In this document: in pieces, positions 8,490 through 16,630 of the stretch
Layout of the letters: each line of letters opens with the position of its first letter
Position numbering within the stretch: the first letter of the stretch is position 1
NCBI GenBank assembly: GCA_009377635.1
Contig: WHTR01000017.1
Coordinates: 3,758-43,592 of the forward strand
Direction: 5' to 3'
DNA from: Chloroflexota bacterium
Lineage (GTDB): Bacteria; Chloroflexota; UBA6077; SHYK01
Length of the DNA: 39,835 bases
Notes under the pieces: model-generated
Told to the model about the DNA's origin: nothing
The model's database searches: none
Seen by the model: the letters and a program-made list of their open reading frames with translations, nothing else
Position numbers and translations under genes: made by a program

Positions 8490-8936
8490 TCAGGATTCAG
8501 TGTCCGACAGCATACCATGCATTGCTCTGAGACCAAGAACGTACGACCGCCACCCGAAACCGGAAATCAACCCTCTTGACACCTCGGCCGTCACGGACCT
8601 GCGCCGCCAGTCCTCACGGGCGTGAATGTTCGTCAGGTGAACTTCGACGACTGGCACCGTGAGGCCGGCAAGCGCATCTCGGAGTCCGAGGCCGTAGTGT
8701 GCGAGCGCGCCCGGATTGAGGAGGAGCCCGTCGATGTCGCCCGCTCGCTGCTCGATGGCGTCGATGATGGCGCCCTCGCTATTGGACTGGAACACGCTGA
8801 TCTGCCATCCCCAGCTGGAGGCGAGCTCGACGAGCGCCGCGTTGATCGCCGCGAGCGTCGTTGTCCCGTACAGCTCCGGCTCCCGACGACCAAGCGTCCC
8901 CAGGTTTGGCCCGTGCACCACGAGGACGGTCGTCAA
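8490..8936 (-). CDS. aroQ: 3-dehydroquinate dehydratase, type II
   Basis: A 148-residue type II dehydroquinase, converting 3-dehydroquinate to 3-dehydroshikimate (third shikimate step). All active-site signatures are visible: HGPNLGTLGRREPELYG (Arg and Tyr of the lid), NSEGAIID, NPGALAHYGLGLRDAL (Asn and the catalytic His) and VEVHLTNIHAREDWRRRS (His and Arg). The start is TTG 8936: it overlaps the TGA of the aroKB gene as TTGA, and the family's conserved N-terminus (VLVVHGPNLG) begins right after. It is the last gene of the aro operon and would act between the AroB and AroE steps. Confidence 0.94.
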   Translation of the reverse strand: MTTVLVVHGPNLGTLGRREPELYGTTTLAAINAALVELASSWGWQISVFQSNSEGAIIDAIEQRAGDIDGLLLNPGALAHYGLGLRDALAGLTVPVVEVHLTNIHAREDWRRRSVTAEVSRGLISGFGWRSYVLGLRAMHGMLSDTES

Positions 8937-10672
8937 GACGTCGTCCGTGCAGTGAGCAGCGCGATTGCCTCGTCCACGAGCGCATCCGGCACGTCTGCGG
9001 ACGTCCGGACGCGGCCAATTCCGTTCGGAAGCACCCATGTGGTGCGGCCGCCCAGCCGCTTCTTGTCCAGCCCAACGGCCGACCGAAGCGCGGAAGGAGA
9101 CACGCCGGGGCATCGTTGGGGGAGACCAAGCCGCTCCAGGAGCCGAGCCTGGCGCTCGACCGCTTCCGCCGGGAAGAGTCCGAGCGCATGCGCCAGGTGG
9201 GCAGCGCCGGCCATCCCGATGGCCACCGCTTCTCCGTGCAGATAGCGGCCGTAGCTCGTCGCCGCCTCGACGGCGTGGCCCAACGTGTGTCCGTAATTCA
9301 GCACCGCTCGCAGACCAGTAACGTCGCGCTCGTCCTGCTCGACGATCCGAGCCTTCAGCTCGATGGCGCGACGGATCGCCCGGGCCGTTGCGGTGGGATC
9401 GAGCCTCGACAGGTTGTCCGCATCCCGCTCCAGCTCCTCAAAGAACTCGGCATCCTGGATCACGGCAACCTTTGCGACCTCCGCCCACCCGGCCGCGATC
9501 TCGCGAGGGGGGAGCGTGGCGAGCAGATCGATGTCCGCGAGAACGAGGCTGGGCTGGTGAAACGCGCCGATGAGATTCTTCCCACGCGGGTGGTCCACGC
9601 CGACCTTTCCGCCCACGCTGGAGTCCACCTGGGAGACCAGCGTCGTCGGGATCTGGACGAACCGCAGGCCCCGAAGGAGCGTCGCGGCTACGAAGCCGGC
9701 GAGATCCCCGATGACACCGCCACCGAAGGCGACGATCAGGTCTCCGCGCTCGGGACGATCGGCCAGGATCGCGTCATAGAGGCGCATGGCCTCGTCGAGC
9801 GTCTTGCGCTCCTCGCCGGCCGGCGCGAGGTACCATGTCGCCCGCATGTCGCCCAGCCCCTGGCGCAGAGCATCCCCGTGGAGACCAGCGACACGCTCGT
9901 CGGCGACAACGCGCAGCCATCCCTCCAGCCCATGGGCCCGGATGAGGGTAGCAGTGTCAACGAGGTCACCGAAGTCGACGTACACCGGGTAGGTTTGACT
10001 CGGGGCACGGACCCAGAGCGGTGTGGGCACGGGCTGGGCCGCGTTCTTGCTCATCGCTCCCCTCGCTGACCCGCCCTCGCGCAGCTCGCGAGTGATCTCG
10101 TCCGCGACCTCGACGGGTGTTTTGCCGCTGGTCTCGATGCGAACTGCCGATTCCGCGTAGGCGGCCGCCCGCTCCCTTCGAAGGCGGTCAAGCGAGGACA
10201 CCCGGGCATCGCCGAGGAGCGGCCGGTCGACGTTGCCCGCGGAGATCAGGCGGCTCGCGAGCTCGCTGCTCGGCGCATCGAGCCAGACGACGACGCCGGC
10301 TTCGCGCATGGCGGCGCGGTTTTCTGGAGCCACCACGGCCCCGCCTCCCGCTGCGACCACGCCCCCGCCCCGCTGGAGCACATCGGCGATCACTGAGCAC
10401 TCCATCGCGCGGAACGCCGGCTCCCCATCTGACCGGAAGATCTCCGCGATAGAGCGGCCTGCACGGACCTCGATCTCGGCGTCCGTATCGATGAACGGGA
10501 CTCCCAGCCGGTCAGAGAGCAGTCGACCCACGGTGCTCTTCCCACTCCCGCTGAGCCCCACGAGAATCACCAGACGTGACGGCCTCTCACTGGCAGCAGC
10601 GTTCAACGCGGCCGGCCTTGCCCCTGGCCGCACCGGCCGCGATCCGTCGGAGGGTACCGGCTCTCTACGCAC
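8933..10672 (-). CDS. aroKB: Shikimate kinase / 3-dehydroquinate synthase fusion
   Basis: A single frame of 579 codons joins two shikimate enzymes. Residues 30-205 are shikimate kinase (Walker A GLSGSGKST, DTDAEIE, FRAMECSVI, GGGAVV, and RPLL in the lid). From about residue 207 it is dehydroquinate synthase: FGGGVIGDLAGFVAATLLRG, QIPTTLVSQVDSSVGGK, and the zinc ligands in GWAEVAKVAVI, NYGHTLGHAVE and LHGEAVAIGM. The start is GTG 10672, which overlaps the end of aroE by eight bases; the frame is open further upstream but inside aroE. An ATG at 10054 preceded by AGGGGAG could also yield a separate 373-residue AroB from the same mRNA. The kinase acts at step 5 and AroB at step 2. Confidence 0.93.
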   Translation of the reverse strand: MRREPVPSDGSRPVRPGARPAALNAAASERPSRLVILVGLSGSGKSTVGRLLSDRLGVPFIDTDAEIEVRAGRSIAEIFRSDGEPAFRAMECSVIADVLQRGGGVVAAGGGAVVAPENRAAMREAGVVVWLDAPSSELASRLISAGNVDRPLLGDARVSSLDRLRRERAAAYAESAVRIETSGKTPVEVADEITRELREGGSARGAMSKNAAQPVPTPLWVRAPSQTYPVYVDFGDLVDTATLIRAHGLEGWLRVVADERVAGLHGDALRQGLGDMRATWYLAPAGEERKTLDEAMRLYDAILADRPERGDLIVAFGGGVIGDLAGFVAATLLRGLRFVQIPTTLVSQVDSSVGGKVGVDHPRGKNLIGAFHQPSLVLADIDLLATLPPREIAAGWAEVAKVAVIQDAEFFEELERDADNLSRLDPTATARAIRRAIELKARIVEQDERDVTGLRAVLNYGHTLGHAVEAATSYGRYLHGEAVAIGMAGAAHLAHALGLFPAEAVERQARLLERLGLPQRCPGVSPSALRSAVGLDKKRLGGRTTWVLPNGIGRVRTSADVPDALVDEAIALLTARTTS

Positions 10673-11516
10673 CGCGCAGGACTCCCTCGGCAGCCGCTCG
10701 CATGGTTGAAATGGGAGGTGCGACGCCGGTCCAACGCTCGAAGGAGGCAGCGGCCTGGTACACCAACATCCCCAGCCCACCGAGAACGCGCGCGCCACGG
10801 CGCTCTGCGGCTCGAAGGAAGGCTGTTCGGGGCGGATTATAGACAATGTCCACGACGAGGGCGTCGGGGCTGAGGGAGTCAAGGTCGACCGGCATGTCGC
10901 TCGACTGCAGACCCACGGACGTGGCATTCACGACCACGGTTGCCTCATGCAGGGCGCCGACGAGCACGACGTCGCGGATGTCGACGGCGTGAACGGCCGT
11001 GCGATGTCGGACATTGGCCAGGTCCGCCAGCAGCCGCTGGGCGCGCTCGATGTGGCGGTTGGCCACGACGAGCGAGCGGGCCTCGTCCTCCAGCGCCACA
11101 ACCGCGATCGCCCGTGCCGCGCCGCCGGCGCCGAGAAGGACAATCGCCTGGTCCCGCAACGTCGCCCCCGCCTCGAGCTTCAGGGAGCGCCGGAATCCAA
11201 CGATGTCGGTGTTCGCGCCGATCAACCCCTGGCCCCCAGATCCCACGATGACCGTGTTGACCGCACCGGCACGAGCGGCCTCGTCGTCGATGCGGTCGAG
11301 AATGGGGATGATCGTTTCCTTATGCGGGACCGTGACATTGAATCCCAGCACATCGGAGGCGCGGGCGTTCGTCACCCAGCGCTCCAGGCCCGCGGGTCGA
11401 ACTTCGACGGACTCGAAGGCGGCGTCGATTCCGCAGGCCGCGAACGCCGCGTTGTGCATGTACGGTGAGAGCGAGTGACCGATCGGCGCGCCGATGACGT
11501 ACGCGTGACGAGTCAT
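10665..11516 (-). CDS. aroE: Shikimate dehydrogenase
   Basis: A 283-residue NADPH-dependent enzyme reducing 3-dehydroshikimate to shikimate. It shows the shikimate-binding segment VIGAPIGHSLSPYMHNAAF, the catalytic Lys in GFNVTVPHKETIIP, GAVNTV and GANTDIVGF, the nucleotide-binding loop LLGAGGAARA with the NR of VVANRHIERA (NADP preference), NATSVGL, VVDIVYNPPRT and the ending GLGMLVYQAAASFERWTG. ATG 11516 places the conserved N-terminus at the usual distance; a TTG at 11528 overlapping the aroA stop as TTGA is an alternative. It lies between aroA and aroKB in the operon. Confidence 0.95.
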   Translation of the reverse strand: MTRHAYVIGAPIGHSLSPYMHNAAFAACGIDAAFESVEVRPAGLERWVTNARASDVLGFNVTVPHKETIIPILDRIDDEAARAGAVNTVIVGSGGQGLIGANTDIVGFRRSLKLEAGATLRDQAIVLLGAGGAARAIAVVALEDEARSLVVANRHIERAQRLLADLANVRHRTAVHAVDIRDVVLVGALHEATVVVNATSVGLQSSDMPVDLDSLSPDALVVDIVYNPPRTAFLRAAERRGARVLGGLGMLVYQAAASFERWTGVAPPISTMRAAAEGVLRGA

Positions 11517-11524
11517 GAGGGGAT

Positions 11525-12847
11525 TCAATCCTGTGATACACGTTGGAGCTCGTCCCAGAACGAAGGATACGAGATCGTCACGGAACGCGCCTGCAGCACC
11601 TCCACCGGGTCGCGCGAGACGAGCCCGGCAATGGCCAGCGCCATTGCCATTCGGTGGTCTCGGTGGCTGTCAGCGGCGCCGCCGTCGACGCGCCCCGTCC
11701 CATGGATAACCATTCCGTCGCTGCGTTCGTCAATTCGCACGCCAAGTCTGCCGAGCTCCTGCGCGACGACCGCGATTCGGTCGGACTCCTTGTAGCGCAG
11801 CTCGCCGGCCTCGGAGATCACGGTCTCGCCCTCCGCGAACGCCGCGGCGAGGGCCAGGATAGGCACCTCGTCGATGAGCCTCGGGATGAGCGAGCCCCCG
11901 ATGCCGACACCTCGGAGTCGGGAGGAGCACGCCGTCACGTCACCGACGGGCTCGCCTCCCTCGATCCGCTGGTTCGTCACCCGCACATCTGCGCCCATCA
12001 GGTCGAGAACATCGAGAAGGCCGGTACGACCATGCGTCAGTCCCACCCCGGAGACGGAGATTTCGGCGTCTGGATGGATGCAGGCCGCAACGATCCAAAA
12101 CGTGGCCGAGGACGTATCGCCGGGCACGTCGACGTCGACCGCCCGAAGCGGGCGCCGTCCGCGAAGCTCGACGTCCTGCCCGGCGACTGCGATGTCCGCG
12201 CCCTGGGCAGCCAGCAGCCGCTCCGTGTGGTCACGGGAGGCAGCAGGCTCTCGGAGGCGGGTCACCCCATCGGCGAAGGTCGCTGCCAGCAAGAGGCAGG
12301 ACTTGACCTGGGCGCTGGCCACTGGGAGCGTGTAGTCGATGCCGCGAAGGTCGCCGCCTCGAATAGCCATGGGAAGGTAGTCGTCGCCCCGTCGCGCCAG
12401 TGCGCGCGCGCCCATCATCTGCAGCGGCTCGATGACCCGGTCCATCGGCCGAGATCGCAGCGACTCGTCTCCGGTCAAGACCGTAAGGAACGGCTGCCCC
12501 GCGAGGATGCCGGACAGCAGTCGCGCGGTGGTGCCGGAGTTTCCCGCGTCCAGCACGTCATCGGGTTCGCACAGGCCGCCCGCGCCTCGACCGTGTACCG
12601 CGTACGCGTGCGTTCCCAGCTCGTCCACACGGACGCCGAGGGCGCGCGCGCACGCAACAGACGTGCGGATGTCATCGCCAGGCCCGAGGTTGGAGACTCT
12701 GGCCGTTCCATCGGCGATGGCATTGTGGAGGATCGCCCGGTGAGAGATCGACTTGTCACCCGGAACCCGCACGTGCCCGCGCAACCGGCGAGGCCGCCGC
12801 ACGATCGTCTCGGGCGTCGGTGGTTGGGCTTCCCGGTCGCTGGTCAT
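11525..12847 (-). CDS. aroA: 3-phosphoshikimate 1-carboxyvinyltransferase (EPSP synthase)
   Basis: A 440-residue enzyme adding the enolpyruvyl group of PEP to shikimate-3-phosphate. Motifs: VPGDKSISHRAILHNAI, DAGNSGTTARLLSG, GDESLRSRPMDRVIEPL, PVASAQVKSCLLLAA, EPAASRDHTERLL, DVPGDTSSATFWIVAA, LIDEVPILALAAA, RYKESDRIAVVA and DHRMAMALAIA. The ASAQVKS form resembles Bacillus-like EPSP synthases rather than the E. coli type. The start is ATG 12847 with GGAAGGGGAAG upstream; an earlier TTG at 12901 lacks a site. Located between aroF and aroE. Confidence 0.96.
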   Translation of the reverse strand: MTSDREAQPPTPETIVRRPRRLRGHVRVPGDKSISHRAILHNAIADGTARVSNLGPGDDIRTSVACARALGVRVDELGTHAYAVHGRGAGGLCEPDDVLDAGNSGTTARLLSGILAGQPFLTVLTGDESLRSRPMDRVIEPLQMMGARALARRGDDYLPMAIRGGDLRGIDYTLPVASAQVKSCLLLAATFADGVTRLREPAASRDHTERLLAAQGADIAVAGQDVELRGRRPLRAVDVDVPGDTSSATFWIVAACIHPDAEISVSGVGLTHGRTGLLDVLDLMGADVRVTNQRIEGGEPVGDVTACSSRLRGVGIGGSLIPRLIDEVPILALAAAFAEGETVISEAGELRYKESDRIAVVAQELGRLGVRIDERSDGMVIHGTGRVDGGAADSHRDHRMAMALAIAGLVSRDPVEVLQARSVTISYPSFWDELQRVSQD

Positions 12848-12934
12848 CGCGGTCGCGCTTCCCCTTCCAAGCGGGGCGCCTGCAGGTCCATGAATCCTCA
12901 AGGCGGCAGGCCGCTCGGCGTTCTAGCTGTACCT

Positions 12935-13972
12935 CTAGACTGTCGCGGGGACTTTCCAGAGGCGGCGCCCGGTCGCCTCGACGACCGACTCGAGCGCCTT
13001 CATCATGTCGCCGAAGTTGTCCGGCGTGAGGGCCTGCGGACCGTCGGACCACGCGTTGTCCGGATCCGGATGAACCTCCACGATGATCCCGTCCGCTCCG
13101 ACCGCCGCGGCGGCGAGCGCCATCGGCTTCACCAGATACCACTTACCGGTCCCGTGGCTCGGATCGACGATGATCGGCAGGTGCGTGAGCCGCCTGGCCA
13201 TCGGCACACAGGACAGATCGAGCGTGTTGCGGAGCATCGTCTCGAAGGTCCGGATTCCCCGCTCGCAGAGCATGACGTCCTGGTTCCCCTCGGCGAGGAT
13301 GTACTCGCTCGCCATGAGCCACTCTTCGATCGTCGCGGACATCCCGCGCTTCAGCATCACCGGTTTTCGCGCCTGTCCGACCCGCCGCAGGAGGGGGAAG
13401 TTCTGCATGTTCCGAGTGCCGATCTGGAGCACGTCGGTGAACCCCTCGACCAGATCGACCTCGCTCGGCTCCATAACCTCTGTGATCACGGGCAGCCCGC
13501 ACCGCTCTCGTGCCTCAGCGAGGTATCGCAGGCCGTCTTCGCCAAGACCCTGGAAGCTGTAGGGAGACGTGCGCGGCTTAAACGCTCCGCCCCGGAGCAT
13601 CACCGCTCCTCGATCGCCGACGGCCTCGGCGGTCTCCAGGATGTGCTCGCGCCCCTCGACCGCGCAGGGGCCGGCCATCACGACGAACTCGCCGCCCCCG
13701 ACGCGTACGCCTCGGACGTCGATCACCGTGTCAGTCGGCTTGAAGTCACGACTTGAAAGCTTGTAAGGCTTGGAGATGCGAGTCACCGACTCCACCCCGG
13801 GGAGGACCTCCAGATGATCCTTGTAGTCCTCGGGGAACCCGGTGCCGATCACGCCGATCACGGCCCGCTCGGCCCCGCGGCTCATCTGCCCAGCATAGCC
13901 GTCGTGCTCCAGACGTTTGAGAACGTTCTCGATCTCCTCTTCCGTGGCCCGGACGCTCATGGCGACGATCAC
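12935..13972 (-). CDS. aroF: 3-deoxy-7-phosphoheptulonate (DAHP) synthase, type I-beta
   Basis: A 345-residue enzyme that condenses PEP with erythrose-4-phosphate, the committed step to aromatic amino acids. Residues 1-70 are the ferredoxin-like regulatory domain ([21 protein letters not shown]), which in this class carries feedback control. The barrel has [77 protein letters not shown] and [18 protein letters not shown]. The start is GTG 13972, five bases after GGGAG and matching the family N-terminus; an upstream ATG at 14002 is less likely. It is first in the aro operon and directly follows an attenuator with an aromatic-codon leader ORF. Confidence 0.96.
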   Translation of the reverse strand: MIVAMSVRATEEEIENVLKRLEHDGYAGQMSRGAERAVIGVIGTGFPEDYKDHLEVLPGVESVTRISKPYKLSSRDFKPTDTVIDVRGVRVGGGEFVVMAGPCAVEGREHILETAEAVGDRGAVMLRGGAFKPRTSPYSFQGLGEDGLRYLAEARERCGLPVITEVMEPSEVDLVEGFTDVLQIGTRNMQNFPLLRRVGQARKPVMLKRGMSATIEEWLMASEYILAEGNQDVMLCERGIRTFETMLRNTLDLSCVPMARRLTHLPIIVDPSHGTGKWYLVKPMALAAAAVGADGIIVEVHPDPDNAWSDGPQALTPDNFGDMMKALESVVEATGRRLWKVPATV

Positions 13973-14016
13973 GCTGTCTCCCTTCTGTCTTGGTCTCATC
14001 ACGGTCTGCTGGCAAC

Positions 14017-14044
14017 AAAAAAGCAGAGGATCGATTCCTCTGCT
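14017..14044 (-). terminator. Intrinsic terminator upstream of aroF (attenuator)
   Basis: On the minus strand AGCAGAGGA (14044-14036) pairs perfectly with TCCTCTGCT (14030-14022) across a five-base loop, followed by a six-base T-run. It lies downstream of a promoter (14215-14186) and a leader ORF, and 45 bases before the aroF start, so it can only work as a conditional terminator of the aro operon. Confidence 0.9.
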
Positions 14045-14047
14045 CTC

Positions 14048-14105
14048 GCGACACTTGGGCTCTCGAAGTCAGTGCTATCTGACCGTCGGCACCTCCAAGT
14101 GCCGC
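14048..14105 (-). promoter_or_regulatory. Upstream hairpin of the aroF attenuator (candidate pause or switch stem)
   Basis: GCGGCACTTGG (14105-14095) can pair with CCAAGTGTCGC (14058-14048) as an 11-base stem with one G-U pair. The 5' arm begins two codons after the aromatic run of the leader ORF, so a ribosome stalled there would cover it. A competing antiterminator pairing was not resolved by eye. Confidence 0.6.
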
Positions 14106-14152
14106 TGGCTAAAGTAGAATCCCCAGGTCCGAATCGGTGCGCTCGCTCTCAC
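14075..14152 (-). CDS. aro operon leader peptide with Trp-Gly-Phe-Tyr-Phe cluster
   Basis: A 25-codon ORF starting at GTG 14152, about 27 bases after the predicted transcription start, with GGAAGGGCGG upstream. Residues 9-17 read TWGFYFSQR: codons 10, 12, 13 and 14 are Trp (TGG), Phe (TTC), Tyr (TAC) and Phe (TTT). All three products of the pathway thus occur within five codons. It ends at TAG 14077-14075, before the terminator hairpin that precedes aroF. This is the classic arrangement of ribosome-mediated attenuation, and its codon choice fits control of DAHP synthase by general aromatic amino acid supply. The ORF is inferred from sequence alone. Confidence 0.8.
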   Translation of the reverse strand: MRASAPIRTWGFYFSQRHLEVPTVR

Positions 14153-14185
14153 GCGCTAAACCGCCCTTCCGGTGAGCTTGGCCGC

Positions 14186-14215
14186 AGTATACCGGGGTCG
14201 CCCCGCGCCTGTCAA
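14186..14215 (-). promoter_or_regulatory. Promoter of the aro operon
   Basis: A consensus TTGACA (14215-14210) and TATACT (14191-14186) are spaced by 18 bases on the minus strand. The predicted start is near 14179. It begins right after the stop of the VTT gene at 14226, making the leader, attenuator and aroF-aroA-aroE-aroKB-aroQ a separate transcription unit. Confidence 0.85.
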
Positions 14216-14225
14216 TTCCGTTCAC

Positions 14226-14819
14226 CTATCCGCCGACCAGGGGCCCGAGCAGCGGCTGACCAACTGTAGCTAGCAGGAAGAACCGGAGCCCTTTCCCCGT
14301 TCCGACGCAGACGATGAACATCCAGACGGGAACCCGGGTGGCTCCGGCGATGACGCCCACCACGTCAAAAAATGGGTTGGGAATCAATGATGCCAGGAAC
14401 ATCACCGGCACACCGAACCGGGCCATTGCGCGCTGCACCTGGCGCACCCAGCGGTTCTTCGGGATGAGCGCCCGTCCTCCATAGCCAGCCGCATAGCCGA
14501 CCAGCTCACCGAGCACGGCTGCTGCGCCGCCCGCCGCGGCCACGCCAATCGGATTGAGAAAGGAACCGGCAATTATGATCGCCGCCAGGTAGGGCACCGG
14601 CGCGATCATGGCGGCTGTCGCAACCAGCGTGATCAGGAAGACGCCCAGGTAGCCGTAATTCCCGAGCACATGGTACGGAATTGGGGCAACGATGGAAGCG
14701 ACGCTGAGGGCGATCATCGCGGCGAGGGCCAGAGACCCCACGAGATACTGGCGGAGGCGATCGTTTCCAGGCGCTCCGCTGGATGGAGGCTCCGGTCTCG
14801 AGTAAGGGCTCGCTGCCAC
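14226..14819 (-). CDS. VTT/DedA-like (SNARE-associated) membrane protein
   Basis: A 197-residue polytopic membrane protein of the VTT (DedA/SNARE-associated) type, after a 25-residue polar N-terminus. Helices lie at about 27-48, 58-80 and 85-105, and towards the C-terminus. The signature stretch MARFGVPVMFLASLIPNPFFDVVGVIAGATRVP corresponds to the F..R..P..R....AG motif region but with SLIPNPFFD in place of the usual R-containing form. Related proteins are implicated in lipid scrambling or polyprenyl-phosphate recycling; the substrate here is not known. It precedes the aro promoter and follows the polyamine operon on the same strand, without clear linkage to either. Confidence 0.75.
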   Translation of the reverse strand: MAASPYSRPEPPSSGAPGNDRLRQYLVGSLALAAMIALSVASIVAPIPYHVLGNYGYLGVFLITLVATAAMIAPVPYLAAIIIAGSFLNPIGVAAAGGAAAVLGELVGYAAGYGGRALIPKNRWVRQVQRAMARFGVPVMFLASLIPNPFFDVVGVIAGATRVPVWMFIVCVGTGKGLRFFLLATVGQPLLGPLVGG

Positions 14820-14897
14820 ATGGGCTCCGATCTGCGCTATCCACGGATCAGACGTTCACATGTCGGCGTGCTTGGCGAAGCTGGCAACCACGGTTGT

Positions 14898-15785
14898 CTA
14901 CTGTCTACGTCTCGGCGTCCCGAAGGCCAGCGCCGCCTCGCGGAGGAGCTTTGCCGCGGCGATCGACGTGATGTCGTTGGCATCCACGGCGGGCAACACC
15001 TCCATGACATCCACGGCGATGACGTTGAGGCCGCGGAGCGTGTACAGCATGGAGACCAGCTCTGAGAAGGTCGCGCCGCCGGGCTCCGGACACCCCGTCC
15101 CCGGCGCGCAGGACGGGTCCAGCACATCGATGTCGACCGTGAGATAGACCGGCCGCATGTGGATGCGGTCGCGGACCATTCGCGGCATCTCCAGACCAGC
15201 AGACGACTGGAGGCACTGGCGCGCGAATTCGCATTCCGCGCGGGTGCCCGACCGAATCCCGTACTGGCAGATGCGCTGCGCGCCCAACTCTTCGGCGACA
15301 CGCCGCATGACCGTCGCGTGCGAGTCGCGGAGGCCCTCATACTCGTCGCGCAGATCAGTATGCGCATCGACATGGATGATCTGGAGCCCCGGGAAGCGCC
15401 GGCGTGCGGCGCGAATGGCGCCGAGCGTCGCCGTGTGCTCGCCACCGATGATCAGGGGTAGTCCGACCTCCAGGACCCGGTCGACGGCGGTCGCGATTCG
15501 ATCCAGGGCACTCGCCATGTCTGCTCCGTCGAGCGCCACGTCCCCCCAATCGGCCAGTGGGAGGTCTGCAAGATCGGCTCGAAGCTCCGGACTGTACGTT
15601 TCGAGGACATCGGAGACCAGCCTGACGCGAGTCGGAGCCTCGCCAGTTCCGCTTCGGAATGATTCGGTGAGATCGAGGGGAGCACCGAGCATCACCGCGC
15701 GCGGGCTCGCGGCCTGGACGGCACCCAGAAATGGGCGCGCGGGGGGGACCAGCGGCGGAACGTCAGGCAAGGATATCGGCGACAA
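14898..15785 (-). CDS. speB: Agmatinase
   Basis: A 295-residue ureohydrolase, hydrolysing agmatine to putrescine and urea. The two-manganese site is complete: GGEHTATLG (His), IHVDAHTDLRDE (Asp-His-Asp) and TVDIDVLDPSCAPGTG (Asp-Asp), and the ending VIAVDVMEVLPAVDANDITSIAAAKLL is typical. Agmatinase rather than arginase is inferred from the neighbouring arginine decarboxylase, which supplies agmatine. The TTG start at 15785 overlaps speE by 23 bases; no ribosome site is evident, so translation may depend on coupling, and a start a little downstream is possible. Last gene of the polyamine operon. Confidence 0.9.
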   Translation of the reverse strand: MSPISLPDVPPLVPPARPFLGAVQAASPRAVMLGAPLDLTESFRSGTGEAPTRVRLVSDVLETYSPELRADLADLPLADWGDVALDGADMASALDRIATAVDRVLEVGLPLIIGGEHTATLGAIRAARRRFPGLQIIHVDAHTDLRDEYEGLRDSHATVMRRVAEELGAQRICQYGIRSGTRAECEFARQCLQSSAGLEMPRMVRDRIHMRPVYLTVDIDVLDPSCAPGTGCPEPGGATFSELVSMLYTLRGLNVIAVDVMEVLPAVDANDITSIAAAKLLREAALAFGTPRRRQ

Positions 15786-16629
15786 AGGGTGGCAGCGGGA
15801 AGGCGCCGCGGTGAACCTCGGGCGTGTAGTATCGGGTCTGAATCCGGTCGCGTGCCAGTCGCTCGGCGATAGTCTCGGGGGAGACTCCCAGCGGCTCGTA
15901 CCGCTTCGACCCGATCGTGTAGCTCCACAAGCCGCCCGGGTATGCGGGGACCAGTCCCAAGTACGTGTGAACGATGGGGAAGACCTCCCGCATGTTCGTA
16001 ACCTGCTGACGCATCGCTTCGGCCATGATCAGCGGCGAGCTGCTCTGCGCCACGACGATGCCGTCATCCGCGAGTGAGCGGGCCACACTCTGATAGAACG
16101 GGGTCGCGAAAAGCTGCACTGCGGGGCCGACGGGATCCGTGGAGTCAACGATTACGACGTCGAACCCGCCGGCGTTCGCATGCATGTGCTCGACCCCGTC
16201 GCCGATGACGACCTGAGCACGCGGGTTGTCAAAAGAGCCGGCGGAGATGGATGGAATGTAGCGCTTGCACGCGTCGATGACTGCCCGGTCGATCTCCACC
16301 TGGACGGGCTCTGCGCTGGCGTACTCCAGCACGCGACGGAGGGTGCCACCGTCTCCTCCTCCGATGATGAGGACCCGACGCGGGGTGGGATGCGTCATCA
16401 TCGAAACGTGCACGATCATCTCGTGGTAGGTGAACTCGTCCCGCTCGGTCGTCTGCAGCGCGTCGTCCAGGACCAGAGCTCGTCCGAACGTCTTCGTGTC
16501 GAAGATCTCCAGCGTCTGGAACGGAGTCGTCACTCGGAAGATCCGCTCCAGGACACGCACGCCCTGGGCGAATCCCTCGCGCTCAATCTCGAAGTGCCAG
16601 TCGCCGCCGAACACGTCGGCGGGCGCCAT
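15763..16629 (-). CDS. speE: Spermidine synthase
   Basis: A 288-residue aminopropyltransferase that uses decarboxylated S-adenosylmethionine to convert putrescine to spermidine. Motifs: TFGRALVLDDALQTTERDEFTYHEMIVHV (substrate-binding Tyr, His and Asp), VLIIGGGDGGTLRRVLEY, VEIDRAVIDACKRYIPSI, GDGVEHM, DVVIVDSTDPVGPAVQLF (catalytic Asp), and the ending RYYTPEVHRGAFPLPPFV. ATG 16629 follows the speD stop by one base. An in-frame TTG at 16656 within speD would add nine residues and is less likely. Direct functional partner of speD and speB. Confidence 0.95.
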   Translation of the reverse strand: MAPADVFGGDWHFEIEREGFAQGVRVLERIFRVTTPFQTLEIFDTKTFGRALVLDDALQTTERDEFTYHEMIVHVSMMTHPTPRRVLIIGGGDGGTLRRVLEYASAEPVQVEIDRAVIDACKRYIPSISAGSFDNPRAQVVIGDGVEHMHANAGGFDVVIVDSTDPVGPAVQLFATPFYQSVARSLADDGIVVAQSSSPLIMAEAMRQQVTNMREVFPIVHTYLGLVPAYPGGLWSYTIGSKRYEPLGVSPETIAERLARDRIQTRYYTPEVHRGAFPLPPFVADILA

Positions 16630-16630
16630 T

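Noticed and set aside
11543-13756. A 737-codon open frame on the plus strand, antisense to aroA and aroF
   Set aside because: It lies fully opposite conserved genes and has no domain signal or ribosome site; it is a by-product of high GC.
13972-14179. T-box riboswitch upstream of aroF
   Set aside because: No T-box bulge sequence or specifier loop could be found; the leader ORF with an aromatic run explains the terminator better.
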